A stretch of DNA of 64,000 nucleotides from Platerodrilus igneus (Eukaryota > Arthropoda > Insecta > Coleoptera > Lycidae), in assembly GCA_036346225.1 (NCBI GenBank), contig JARFIW010001480.1:12803001-12867000 (forward strand), in the 5' to 3' direction. The notes below the pieces were generated by a model. That model was not told the DNA's origin, did no database searches, and worked only from the letters and a program-made list of their open reading frames with translations. Shown here piece by piece: positions 36,000 to 46,650 of the stretch; the first letter of the stretch is position 1; the number at the start of each line of letters is the position of its first letter. The position numbers and the translations under genes are program-made.

Positions 36000-38160
36000 T
36001 CAGAAAAGTCGCAAACAGCCTTTGTGTAGCTGAAATCAGTGTACAAAATGATAGTGTTCAAACTTTTGGCTGTTTCCTGGCAGGAACGGAGTTCATAGTG
36101 AATAGAATAAAGAATCTCGTTAAGAAAGCTGATTTGCTAGGGGACGAAAAATTACTGGAAACGGCTGTAAAATTTTCGGAGGTGTTTTCGATGAGATCTA
36201 TCAGATCAAGAGCTGTGTTCACAGAATTAAGATAATGGACAAAACTCCGTTTTTTATACTTAAGCTATTCTGCACGTGTATTATCCGGAAGTAGAACCAA
36301 TCGTTCAGTGAGGGTTGTTATAGAACAACAAACCGAACTCGTTAATCCTTTGGTCGTATTTAGAGAAAAGAATATCAGTCCTAGGGTGCGTGTTATGCAC
36401 GATTTCTAATCGACAAATGAAAACAGACAACATAATCTCCCAAACGTGTTAAAGTTGTAGAATTCCCCCTGGTACTTTTCTCAGTACACTGAGTTTGTGT
36501 CTTATTGGCAGGCATAGCTCCATGATCCCGTCACATTTGCGGGAATTACCTATGTACTGAAGTGCTGTCCTGTGGCTTGGAAACTTTGGTGGACAGTTTT
36601 ATTAGAAACATAAATCAGTATTTGGAAAAGATGTTGAGAAATTTGTTATTTTGCTAAGTGGACGATGTTGGTAATATCTGGTAATTCCCAGCAGCACATC
36701 AATCATGATCGAATTGTCCTGTAAAATTAGTGAAAGCAGGAGCTACGACTAAATTAGAAAACTTCTCGTTTGCACGTTTAGAATTGAGGTTCGTAGGTCA
36801 TATTTGGACTACTGATGGTATAATGATGACGCTTGAGCGTGTTCAAACAATTTTAGATTGTGAAAACCCCAAAAATCTTAAAGCGTTGTGAGGTGTTTGA
36901 AGTTGATGAATTACAAAACCCGTTTCATTGTAAAAATTTGCCAATTTTACATTTGGTCTGAGTCACTTGTTTAAAAAAATGGTGCTGTAGTCGTGGTCAG
37001 ACCAAAAAACGCAGATATTTAAAAAATTTTTTTAAAAAGTTGGTAAAATTATAGTTCTGTCTACTTGGATCCAAATATGGGATTTTCCATTCGCGCTGAT
37101 GCTTCTCGTTATGCAACAGTTTGCGCATGTACCAGATTAAAAATGAAAAGATATATGCGTTTTCTTTGTATTTGAAAATATTTTACGAGACCGAATCAAA
37201 CCATTGTGTAACCGAAAAGGGAGCTTTGAATATTGTTGCGTCCTTAAAAATTGGAATAGGGTACTGCTAGGTCACGATATAACACAAAGCATTGCTATTT
37301 TTAGCCACATACCGTCTTCTAAATTTCAGATTGTCGAAGTGGAACCTCAATCTTTCCTTTTTTTTTAAAAATAGAATACTGTGCCGGCTCATCGAATTTT
37401 GTGTGGCTGATACACCACCCCGATATCCTAAAAAGCAAAGGCATTTGATAGACAAGTCAAATTCTTATGTTTCTGAAATAAATGCACTAAATAGCTATGG
37501 GTTTGTTACTCCGAGTAAGATTTTCAAAAATATTGAATATCTAAAATCAACTCAAGCCAATGATGAGATGTTAAATAAAATCAAATAAGAGTTAAGTCAA
37601 AAAAATCCCTCGATTCGTATTCGTTAATGGTATGTTCTGCATGAAGGTATCCTTTTTAAGCGAAAATATATTTAAATTTCTATTATATGTACTCATAATC
37701 AAAATTGCACCCTTGGTGGGCACTGCTCATGTTAGTAATGGCGATTTTGGTCCAGAAAATGCCATAAAACTCTTTATCGTGATTTCTACTGGCTGAAAAT
37801 GAGAGAGATAATTAATAGAATCGTCAGTGAGTGCGATACTTGCCAGAAGGCAAAGATATCTTGAAGGTGTAACGGGGAAATGCCTCTTGTTTTGGTTTAA
37901 GAAACCAATCGTACGTTGAGTGTGGATTTGATGGTTCGGCAGCATGTCTCGAGGCGGAGTTGCGCAATTTTCCGTTTTTCAACAAACAGGTGTCTGTCTT
38001 CGTCGAAAATACGTTGGACAATTCTAATAAAGTGGTAAAATCTCAGGTGATTCTATCTAACAATAGGTCTCAATTTCGCAGTAGACTATATTTGGGAAAA
38101 ATGAAAGAACAAGGCGTGGCGATAGCTCACATATTAGTTTATTTCTCGCAAAATTTTCGG
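36000..38160 (+). pseudogene. Gypsy pol fragment: RT, RNase H and integrase
   Basis: Plus strand. KLLETAVKFSEVFS (about 36160) leads into decayed RT. VDD is found at about 36659-36667, but a stop codon stands where the Tyr of YVDD belongs. LRFVGHIWTTDGIMM and NPKNLKAL mark the end of RT. IRADASRYATVCA and VTEKGALNIVASLK mark RNase H, followed near 37270-37450 by HKALLFLATYRLLNFRLSKW and ADTPPRYP. The integrase zinc-finger region FYWLKMREIINRIVSECDTC (37785-37850) is followed by a core piece ending SRLYLGKMKEQGVAIAHILV at about 38148, after which it is cut. Many stops and shifts. This belongs to the 17.6/gypsy type and differs from the fragment on the other strand. Confidence 0.88.
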
Positions 38161-40070
38161 AAGAATTTTTAGTTCGAAAACATTCTAATGCCATAATTAT
38201 TCGGAATAGGCAATTCGAGTAAGTGTTGTAGTCTCGAGAAGTCTTGTTTTAAGGTGTTTTTTTTCCATAGTATAACCTAATAAATTTATAGAGTTTAAAG
38301 GAAATTTGTACTATTTTTCATTGAGAGTGACGACATCCAAAAATGAGCGTAAATTCGAATTGTGAGCCTGTTGAGCTTCTCCACAGACGGTCACGTGGTC
38401 TAAGTAGGGAAAAACACCCTGCAATTTTTCAGTTTTAATTATGAAACTAATGACACGTTGCAAGCAGGACATTCCGATAGTCACCCCAAAAGGTATGCGA
38501 CACAATTGATAAAACTTTACGGTTGCTTCAAATACTGTTAATTGTTTATTCTCATCATAAATGGGCATCCGATGATATACAGATGGTGCTAGTTCAGCTA
38601 TTATTTATTTAATGTTATGTAACGGATAAGCATCTATCATTGTGAACTTATTTATAGTTTGACAATAAGCGATCACTAGACACTTCTTATGAGTTTGTCT
38701 TTTTGTAACTAAAACTTGAACTCGCCAGGGTAATTAACTTGCTTCAATAATTCCTTCTTTTAATAGACTCTGCGTTTCCAGGTTAATGTAGGCCTAATCC
38801 TCCGCACAATATTTCCTACACTTTGTCGATATGGGCTTAAAATCGGCTGTTATGTTTCTAAACAAAAAGGGAGCTTGCAATTTTGTAGCCGCAAGATTAC
38901 ATATTTTTATTGGCGGTTTTGGTTTCCCAAAAGTAACATCTAGTTGAGAGTGTGTCTTAAATATATTGTGTTCAACGATGAAATCAATACCTAGATTAGG
39001 AAGCACACTTATTATAGTATCCCAATAAGTAAATCGTTCAAGCTCTAAGTTCACCATGCAAAATCCTTTATTAGTAACACATAATGTACTCGTAGCAATA
39101 GCAACCTAGCTAGAACTGTCATACATTTTAATACTATTATTCAAAGCGAAAACTTTCAGAGCTTTACGTATCTATTTGCATTTTAGATCGAATTCTTTGT
39201 ACTTTAACACAAATAACCGTTTTGATCAAACACTGAGGAAAAGCGGCGAAAATGGTAGCTAACAATTGCGAAGTTTGATGATGTAGAATAGGACTTACAG
39301 CTAAATCTTAATTTCATGCACACTTTTGAAAAGTGCCTTTGCTTTTTACGGTAGTTGCAGTCTTTGCCTGCGTGACGTACAAATCAAAAATATTTTGAAA
39401 GTTTGCAGAAAGAACACTTTTTGGAATTGACCTCAGCTGAGTTAAATTATTAAGAAACTTGGACGAAGTAGTAGCATTAAAAACATTTCGTTCAGAAATG
39501 TTATTATATACTATTTTGTTTTCTGGAAGGCTTACCAGAAATACGTTGAACAATGTGGATGTACTTCCGGAATTCTCGGAATAAATTTGGGAATGCTTTT
39601 GATCTAGATTTGCTTTCAGCCTCTTCTAAAGTCAATGTTGTGATTTCGAGCAATATTCGCCTCATTGGACATGAAAGCACACCATTAATAAAAGCATCTC
39701 TTATAGACAAAACAGCAAAACAAGAATAATTATTATTCTTGTTTTGCTCGTTGCTTACGGCTTTAAAATTACATTCTTTGCTAAGAAGCTTAAGAGATTG
39801 GAGAAACCGATCGATGTTTTCTTCTACCTGTAGTTTTCGAATAACTAGGGCATGTCTTGTAAACACTTCATTACTTTACTTAACATGGGTGGTATTTAGG
39901 ATTTGAATCGCTTTATCAAATTCCTAGCATGACCTATAACTCAAAAACAATATAAGTTTTAATTTTTGATTTTGATAACTTTCTTATCTTCTGCAGTTTC
40001 CAGAAAATTTATAAAAGTAGTGATACAAAGCATCCATTCCTTTAACGCGTAAATTTATTTGAAGTTTTTC
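38150..40070 (-). pseudogene. Gypsy gag-protease-RT fragment, opposite strand
   Basis: Minus strand from about 40070. Gag pieces: KEWMLCITTFINFLETAEDK, EFDKAIQIL, then TRHALVIRKLQVEENIDRFL and SIRDAFINGVLS (39866-39504). Protease C-terminal part: YWDTIISVLPNLGIDFIVEH and DVTFGKP (39030-38930). RT: FKPISTKCRKY, then, after a small deletion that removes the first catalytic block, FEATVKFYQLCRIPFGVT and PYLDHVTVCG. The YxDD active site has lost its last Asp (now DH). It fades at about 38150 in a LELPIP-type linker. RNase H and integrase are absent from this strand. The copy is from a different gypsy lineage than the plus-strand fragment. Confidence 0.88.
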
Positions 40071-40865
40071 GGGTCTGAAGTATTTATTCATTGAAAAAAA
40101 GTTAAGTTGATTAAATTGTAGTAAAAACTTTTGGAATTGACACTTTAATCAACTTAATTTGCAAGCGCAAAAATATTAACACAATTATTATTAGTAAGTA
40201 AGACGTTGCAATACAACTTGATAAAAGATGTATCAATTTCAAAATCAAAACGTACAAAGATAATAAATACTATACAGAACATATGGATTATTATAATTCA
40301 TCTTGAAAGGCAATTTTACAAGCTGATCAAACATGCACCCTCCAAAAATAGTAAGCGCATATCTCAAAAATATTACGGACCTCGACGTACTGTTTCCAAA
40401 AAGCTTAAAGACTTTTATTGATTACAAACTTCACCTTAGTACCAATATTTTATCCTGAAAAATTGAATACCTCTTTTTAGCAGTCCTTAACAGTCAAAAA
40501 CCGAGAATACAGTGCTTGGAAAATTGGCAATCTGAGAGTAACCCTGCACTAAGCGGAGATAGTGACTTATTCTATTTTGAAAATGCAATGCTCACGTCAT
40601 GTTGACTACATCACCACACGCGAGCTGAGCACAGAACAGACTGACAGAATTGCAATTGACTATATCAAAGTACACGAACTGGAAATAGAACAAACTAAGA
40701 ATCGCGAGAAATTCCAGATCATTTTTTGTGCTACCTAAAAATCTGTACTTTCATTGGACAAACTAAATTTGGAGATTATTTTACACTCAAAACTCGAAAT
40801 ACACAATTCCATTGGTTAAAGACATCATTAACGTTTTTCAAAACACAAAGCATAGGAAATAGAAG
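40071..40865. other. No gene recognised
   Basis: AT-rich. It could include the leader of the minus-strand gypsy fragment, whose gag begins near 40070, but neither a primer-binding site nor an LTR boundary is visible. The 71-codon frame at 40206-40421 shows no motif. Confidence 0.4.
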
Positions 40866-40910
40866 TATATAAATAAAATTTCAAATTCTGCAGAAGACAT
40901 TCGTTAGTGC
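40866..40910 (+). promoter_or_regulatory. TATA box with initiator-like site
   Basis: tatataaata at 40866-40875 is followed 25-30 bp later by cattcgttagtg, which is initiator-like. The combination and spacing are those of an insect core promoter, as found in LTRs. It stands before tandem repeats and no gene follows, so it probably belonged to an LTR. Confidence 0.45.
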
Positions 40911-41730
40911 TCACCATAGCCCAAGGAATCACCTTACAGTGCTCCCCATTGCCTGCAAACCCTTTAACGAGCAGCGCTCTCTATAGCCTACTATACTACA
41001 ACATGCAGTGCTCCCCATAGCCTGCATATCCTCCGACGGTGACGCTGTCCCACGCCGTACCCAGGGCACGTCATTCTAATTTATCAATCAATAGTTAACA
41101 AACCACGTATGAACGTTAAGCTCCGTTCCATACTTTCCCGACAAGTCGTTATTGTGATTGCATCTGTCAAACTCTACCACCGGGACGACATCCCCGTAGA
41201 GGAACCACGACCACGAAGCCTGCCGAAGAGTTCAGAAGACAACCGAAGACTTTTTGAACCCTCTATACTTGTATATATTGTAAATTAGTAGTTTCTAAAT
41301 TCATATAATTTCATTTCATAATTCTTTGTAACGTAACGTTAACCCACAATTACAACACGAAGCCTTCCGAAAAGATCCGAAAACCACCGAAGATGTCTGG
41401 ACCTCTTGAAGCGGTATATATTTCCTAATCATCGTTGTTCAAGTTCACACTGGGCCTCATAAGCAACTTCCGAAGCATTCCGAAGAGACCCGAAGACTTA
41501 TACAACCCGTTAAGTTGTACATACATTCATTTAATCAGTGTTTAAGCTTATTTCTGGTTCCACAAGCAACCATGAAGCTATCCAAAGACTTCCGAGCTGC
41601 TTCAAACTATTAGAACCATTCAAATATTAACTATTTCATGTTTATTTTCATGTATTTATGAACTTATAATTATTTTTGCTTGTAATTATTAAACGAATAA
41701 TCAAGCCAAGCCTACATGCTTTCAGACGCC
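40905..41730 (+). repeat. LTR-like region with two families of degenerate tandem repeats
   Basis: From 40905 to 41040, about four copies of a 35-45 bp unit with cagtgctccccatagcctgc. From 41210 to 41620, four longer units with gaagccttccgaagag and cgaagac-type words, spaced about 115-140 bp and each followed by a TTGTATATA-like stretch. Near 41690 a TTAAACGAATAA run could serve polyadenylation. Promoter, repeats and possible poly(A) site suggest a decayed LTR, but no second copy was seen. Confidence 0.5.
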
Positions 41731-42636
41731 TCCCACTCGAACGATAACAATCACAGCAATGCAATGTATAGAAAGTTTAAAAACCTATAGGTATAATACC
41801 TTGTATTGTAATTTTGTTTTATTAATGCACATACCCTAGGAGACAACGGACTATCCGTTTCCCAATAAGGTATTAAACCAAGCATTAATTGTAAATCAGT
41901 AGAAAAGCATTATTTGATAAAACTTAGTTGCAATTGTCGAATTGTCACAAATGTAACATATTAACAGGTTGACTGCCGTTAAAAAATAGTAAAAATTGTC
42001 TCTAGTGCCAAGTTAAATTTCAAGTAGGTAACTGCTATTGAAAGGAAATGCCTTATTAATATTTTGTTTAATGTTATAAACAATTAAGTTTTGGAACGAA
42101 TTCATTGAGGGGTCGTATACGCCCGCCCGGGCCGGAGCATCAGGTGTATGCCTCAATTGCCACAGCGGTCGTATAGGCGTTGTGTAGCGGCGTATTGGTC
42201 GGTTGTCGTGCTCAGACTTGTTTACGGTCAGTGTACATTTTTTGACAGTGGTAAGTGTCTGTTCGTGTTACAAAGGCGAATGTGTAGTCGTTCGAAGAAG
42301 ATATTTGAGCTAGCTCTGAAAAGAAATATATCTACAGATAACCATGCTTGCCTTATATAAACTTGTTTTTGTAATATTTGCTAAATGGTTTTGTTTACGT
42401 ACAACAAAACAATTTTTGTACTATTTCTAAAGCTCAGTTTTACTATATTTGTAGGTAATGAAAGCAGTTATGATCCATTTAGCTCCTTTGATTCCCGTTT
42501 GTGATCCACAATTTCTACTCTCAAGTAATGAAAAACTTTTTTCTAATGAATTCAAAAAAGGTTTCCAAAAACAAAACCTCAAAAAACTATGAAATAATAC
42601 CAAGAAAATGAAAGCCAACAACCCTGCTGTTCAAAG

Positions 42637-44290
42637 TTGATTTCCAATACTGAACGTTTGTCACAATCCGTAGCTGATATTTTCCAAGACAATTCATCAC
42701 TGAATAATAACCAGAATAAATACGTTGATGGAGAACGGATAGATGAGTTTTTTATGTTGACCTTGCAAACAGACTATCCGTCGTTGAAAATATTATTGAA
42801 GAAAGTGATGAAGGGCCATATGTTGAACAAAACCAAATTATGCTGCAGCAATAATAAATGATTTGTCGCCTATAACTTGTTTCCGAACATTTCTTAACGA
42901 TATTATAATAGATAAAATGGTAGAAGAAACGAATTTATACGCAACGCAAGTTCTACTTGATGCAGAACATATAGGAGCAGAGTCCAGATTACACAAGTGG
43001 ATGCCTAATCCGAAAGAAGAAATTTTGAAATTTATTGGTATTATGGCATATCTGGGTATGGTGAAAATATCCACGATCCATAAATATTGGAGTAAAGACG
43101 AATTATTTGACATCGGAATAACTCCTAAAATAATGTTCATAAACCGTTTTCAACTGCTTCTGAAAATGTGGCATTTTTCAAACAAAGCTACTTGCTCTTA
43201 AGGTGATCACCTGCATAAAGTAAAACCGTTATTGGAGAAACTAATAGAAAATTTTCAAGCCGTATTCACTGCTAACCGAACATTTTGTATAAACGAATCA
43301 GCAGTACCATTCCAAGGTCGTTTACTTATAAAACAATACATTCTACAAAAAAAAACGCACAAATATAGACAAAAATTATTCAGATTGTGTATCGATAACG
43401 GATTTACGTGGAACATAATTTATGGTGGGAGAGAAAAATGAAGACGTGGGATCTGTGCCTTCAAATATTGTAATAAAATTATCAGAGAGTCTACTAAATT
43501 CTAGAGGAACCGTCATTGTAGATAACCATTACATCCGCTTTGAACTTTGTAACTTTCTTCTAGATCATAAAACACATTAACTAAGCACTCTTAAAGCTAA
43601 CTGACGAGGAAACTCAAAACAAGTAACCTAGGAAAAACTAAAAAAAGAAGAAATATACGGTTTAAAAAATGAGAGGTGTATTTATATACTAAAATGGCTG
43701 TACAAAGAAGACGTATTACTTCTGACTTCAAAACGACTGAGACGGTTGAGCAGAGACGTTATGGCATTGTAAAAAACCGCAAGCAGTTACGGAATACAAT
43801 GACGGTAAATCTTCTATTGATCAATCGGATCAAGTGTCCAGTTACCAATCACCTCTGGGAAAGTCCCTAAAATGGTACAGGAAACTTACGATAGAGTTTA
43901 TTTTGGGAATGTAAATGGTTTACATTCACATAATTTATAACCAAATTGCCAACAAAAAGTAGAAAATCGCCGAATTTAGAGAGTAAGTTATAAGAAGTCT
44001 ACTTGGACTTGACAAAAAGGAAACGCAGTACGTAGAGAAAATAGAAGAAACTCAGTCAAAAAGAAACACGCATTGAAAAAGAAAGAAGGCAGGTTTGATA
44101 TTGTACGAAAATACTGCAAAGGCTGCTATTAAAAAAAAAATGCGAGAAAAAATTACAAAAAATCGCATAAAGAAAGTAGTAATCTATTGCACCATCTGCG
44201 ATGATCAGCCACGCTACTCTTTGAATTGTTTCAACCCGAGTCACAATTGTTTAGACCAGCTTTGTTTTGGTGTTTTTTCATATTTCTAAT
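42637..44290 (+). pseudogene. piggyBac transposase
   Basis: The N-terminal frame (42637-42861) is acidic. The next frame (42863-43201) reads PITCFRTFLNDIIIDKMVEE and IGIMAYLGMVKI, the usual opening of the DDE domain. Then NESAVPFQGRL (43292-43325) stands where the first catalytic Asp is expected, here Asn. HKYRQKLFRLC, VIVDNHYIRFELCNFLLD (second Asp, about 43518), and, after a shift, SIDQSDQVSSYQSP with the third Asp (about 43817) follow. The C-terminus CTICDDQPRYSLNC (44190-44230) is the remnant of the Cys-rich finger of piggyBac transposases. At least five stops or frameshifts occur, and the first catalytic residue is lost. Cellular role when active: cut-and-paste at TTAA. Confidence 0.9.
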
Positions 44291-44514
44291 GTTTTGTATC
44301 ATTTTCGCATAAAAATTTTAAAATAGGATTACAATTTTATTTTAAAATTCGGATAACCTTTAGGTAGGAATGTGCCAGAGCCGTCGTTTAACATGCATTA
44401 CGCTATCCTTTAAACGGCCGCTGACGTATTATACATGACATTTGAGCAGAGCGTCGCTGCGGCAGTACACAACCGTCATGGCGTAACAGGCATTCTAGGT
44501 CAGTCGTATACGAC

Positions 44515-44821
44515 CGGCGGCTCCGTGGCGTAGTTGGTATGGGTGTGACTACTACGCCCAAGGTCCCGGGTTCAAATCCCGAAACGGTACGCTTGAAAAA
44601 TGTTAGGCGAGCATTTTTCACAAAAATACGCCCTCGTTCCGATAAGGTAAAATGGAGATCTGATGTGTGAGTGTTGTCATGCACGTTAAAGATCCCTACC
44701 TTGCTTGGAATAGCCAGGGATCGGTAAAATTTAAAATTTTTCAGGTAAGAAGAACTCGCTTTTTGACCAATGCAGTACCTTCGGGTGGAGCATTGAAAAA
44801 TCACATGAGGGGGGGGGGGGT
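44515..44821 (+). mobile_element. tRNA-derived SINE, copy 1
   Basis: The head carries a perfect A box tggcgtagttgg (44526-44537) and a B box ggttcaaatcc (44569-44579), spaced as in tRNA genes. These form the internal RNA polymerase III promoter. The cloverleaf is poor at the acceptor and anticodon arms, so it is a SINE head and not a tRNA gene. The body contains gcacgttaaagatccctacc, the TTCG hairpin and an 11-12 bp poly-G at the end. It is flanked by tcgtatacgac on both sides. Confidence 0.82.
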
Positions 44822-44832
44822 TCGTATACGAC

Positions 44833-45107
44833 CGGCGGCTCCGTGGCGAAGCTGGTATGCATGTGACTACTACGGCCAAAGTCGGCTTAAAAAATGTTAG
44901 GCCAGCATTTTTCACAAAAATACGCTCTCGTCCGGATGAAAGGTAAAATGGAGGTCCCGTGTGTAAGTGTTGTCACGCACGTTAAATATTCCTACCTAGC
45001 TTGGAACAGCAAGGGCTCGGGAAAATTCAAAATTTTTCAGGTAAAAGGAACTCGCTTCCTGGCCAATGTAGCACCTTCGGTTGGAGCATTGGAAAATCAC
45101 ATGTAAG
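44833..45107 (+). mobile_element. tRNA-derived SINE, copy 2 (B box lost)
   Basis: Same family as copy 1 (about 85-90% by eye in the body), in direct orientation. The A box tggcgaagctgg (44843-44854) remains, but about 40 bp containing the B box are deleted, so the copy cannot use its own promoter. It ends cacatgtaag and is again bounded by gtcgtatacgac (45108-45119). Confidence 0.82.
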
Positions 45108-45141
45108 GTCGTATACGACGGATTGGCAGTAAACCTGTTGA

Positions 45142-45610
45142 TATTAGTGTACAACATTTTTTTGCATGTGATTTTCGTTTGTAGGGTAACTCTGAAATAT
45201 CCCCGATTAGGTTCCAACAATAATCGGCGAGCATTGTGGAGCTCCACTTCCCTTGGTATTGGTTTTTCAAAACATAATGTCTTGGTGAAACCTTTCACCA
45301 TGTTGGTTACTCACAAACCCTAAGAATATAACCTACCTACGTTCTGCCTCAAAAAGCAGGTTTTCTTATAGGATTTAACATGGAAGTTCTAAAGCCCGTT
45401 TTGTAAGGTCCTGTATCTTTCAAGGTCATTTATTGGAGGATCACGTGGCGTTATTATAGACAGCCTTTCACTTTCGCTCTTCAAGTTCAGAGTTCTAACC
45501 TACAAAGCTTTTGCCTTATTCTCGTTTTGACCAATGCGAAAGCTTAAAGGTTATTAATAGAATATTATTACCTCGTAGTAGACGCAAAACAGGCAGTCTG
45601 GTGTCATTGT
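45142..45610. other. No gene recognised
   Basis: Right flank of the piggyBac element; nothing recognisable. Confidence 0.5.
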
Positions 45611-45617
45611 CATTGCA

Positions 45618-45845
45618 CTCTGCACCTTCCACATTTTCCTTCCACAATCTACTTCCGCATTTTTCATTCCGCGCTCTTCCTTCCAAATTTTACCTTAAAC
45701 ATTATACCTTCTATAATTTTCTTCCACGTTCTACCTTCCATATTTTTCCTTCCACATTACTACGTCCACATTTTCTTTACACATTTTTTTCTTCCACGTT
45801 TTTAATTCCACTTCTCACCTTCCACCTCTATCCTTCCAGACCGTT
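45618..45845 (+). repeat. Pyrimidine-rich array CTTCCACATTTT
   Basis: Irregular repeat of cttccacatttt-type words about 14 bp apart. The 173-codon frame 45511-46032 translates it and is not taken as a gene. Confidence 0.8.
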
Positions 45846-46499
45846 TCTACACTCTAAACGTTTGTACCGGTCAACAGAGACTTTTAGAGCAAACAATTTG
45901 AGGTTTAGTTTTCTTTTAATTACCTTACCCCTTTCACGTAATTACAGACATTTTCTGTCAATACGTGACAGACACCATTTCTTTAAGTACGTCATCTTTT
46001 CATTAATTAACCCGTTACTTTACTTAATTTAGCACCACCAAACAATAAAAACGCACTAAAGTATTTAAATTTATTAAATGTGTCCTGAACATCTTTGACA
46101 ATTGTAATAATAATTAGTTACAAAAAGGAAAAACAAACTTTATGAAGAAAATATTATGATTTTATTAAATATACAAGTTTTTGTCTAGCATAGTCTGTGA
46201 TATCGGGAATCGTGAATATACAATCTTTTATATAATTGCGTGAGCGATTGTCTCACACCTACATCTACTAGGAATTGGTTGGTATGGCAAATAATTGTTT
46301 CCAATAACGTCAATTAATTCGCACTGCAGCTACCATTAAATAAGTAGTTACTCACACGACTCTCGCTCAAAATCCGGAAAATCCATTTTTTAACTTAATC
46401 CTTTCAAACCGATAATATTTGAGGTTTTACAAGTCTCCTTTCTTTTTATATACTGGTGGGTGGACAAGTGTTGCTTTAATCTTGTGTATATATTTTTTA
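45846..46499. other. No gene recognised
   Basis: AT-rich spacer between two related pyrimidine-rich arrays. Confidence 0.5.
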
Positions 46500-46650
46500 C
46501 CTTTCTCACTTCTACCCCTATATTTTTACTTTCACATATTTACTTCCACATTTTTACTGCCATATTTCACCTTCACGTTTTTACTTGCACATTTGTACTC
46601 ACATATTCCACCTTCCACTTGCTACTCCTACATTTTACCCTCCACATATA
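46500..46650 (+). repeat. Second pyrimidine-rich array
   Basis: Repeats of ttcacatatttacttccacattt with the same 12-14 bp rhythm and strand as the array at 45618-45845. The two could be remains of one array. Confidence 0.75.

Larger units (their letters stand above)
41965..45137 (+). mobile_element. piggyBac-like element with nested SINEs
   Basis: The left end caggttgactgcc (41965-41977) follows TTAA (41961-41964). The right end ggcagtaaacctg (45125-45137), 12 of 13 complementary to the left, is followed by TTGA, one change from TTAA. TTAA duplication is the piggyBac signature and a piggyBac transposase remnant lies inside (42637-44290). The palindromic subterminal motif gtcgtatacgac occurs at 45108-45119 near the right tip, with a related form at 42108-42118. 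About 590 bp near the right end are SINE sequence, so the bare element was about 2.6 kb. Confidence 0.83.

Noticed and set aside
44515..44585. tRNA gene
   Set aside because: A and B boxes are present, but the acceptor and anticodon arms do not pair properly, the body of a SINE follows, and a second copy lacks the B box.
45511..46032. 173-codon frame, the longest on its strand nearby
   Set aside because: It lies over the pyrimidine-rich array; composition explains the lack of stops.
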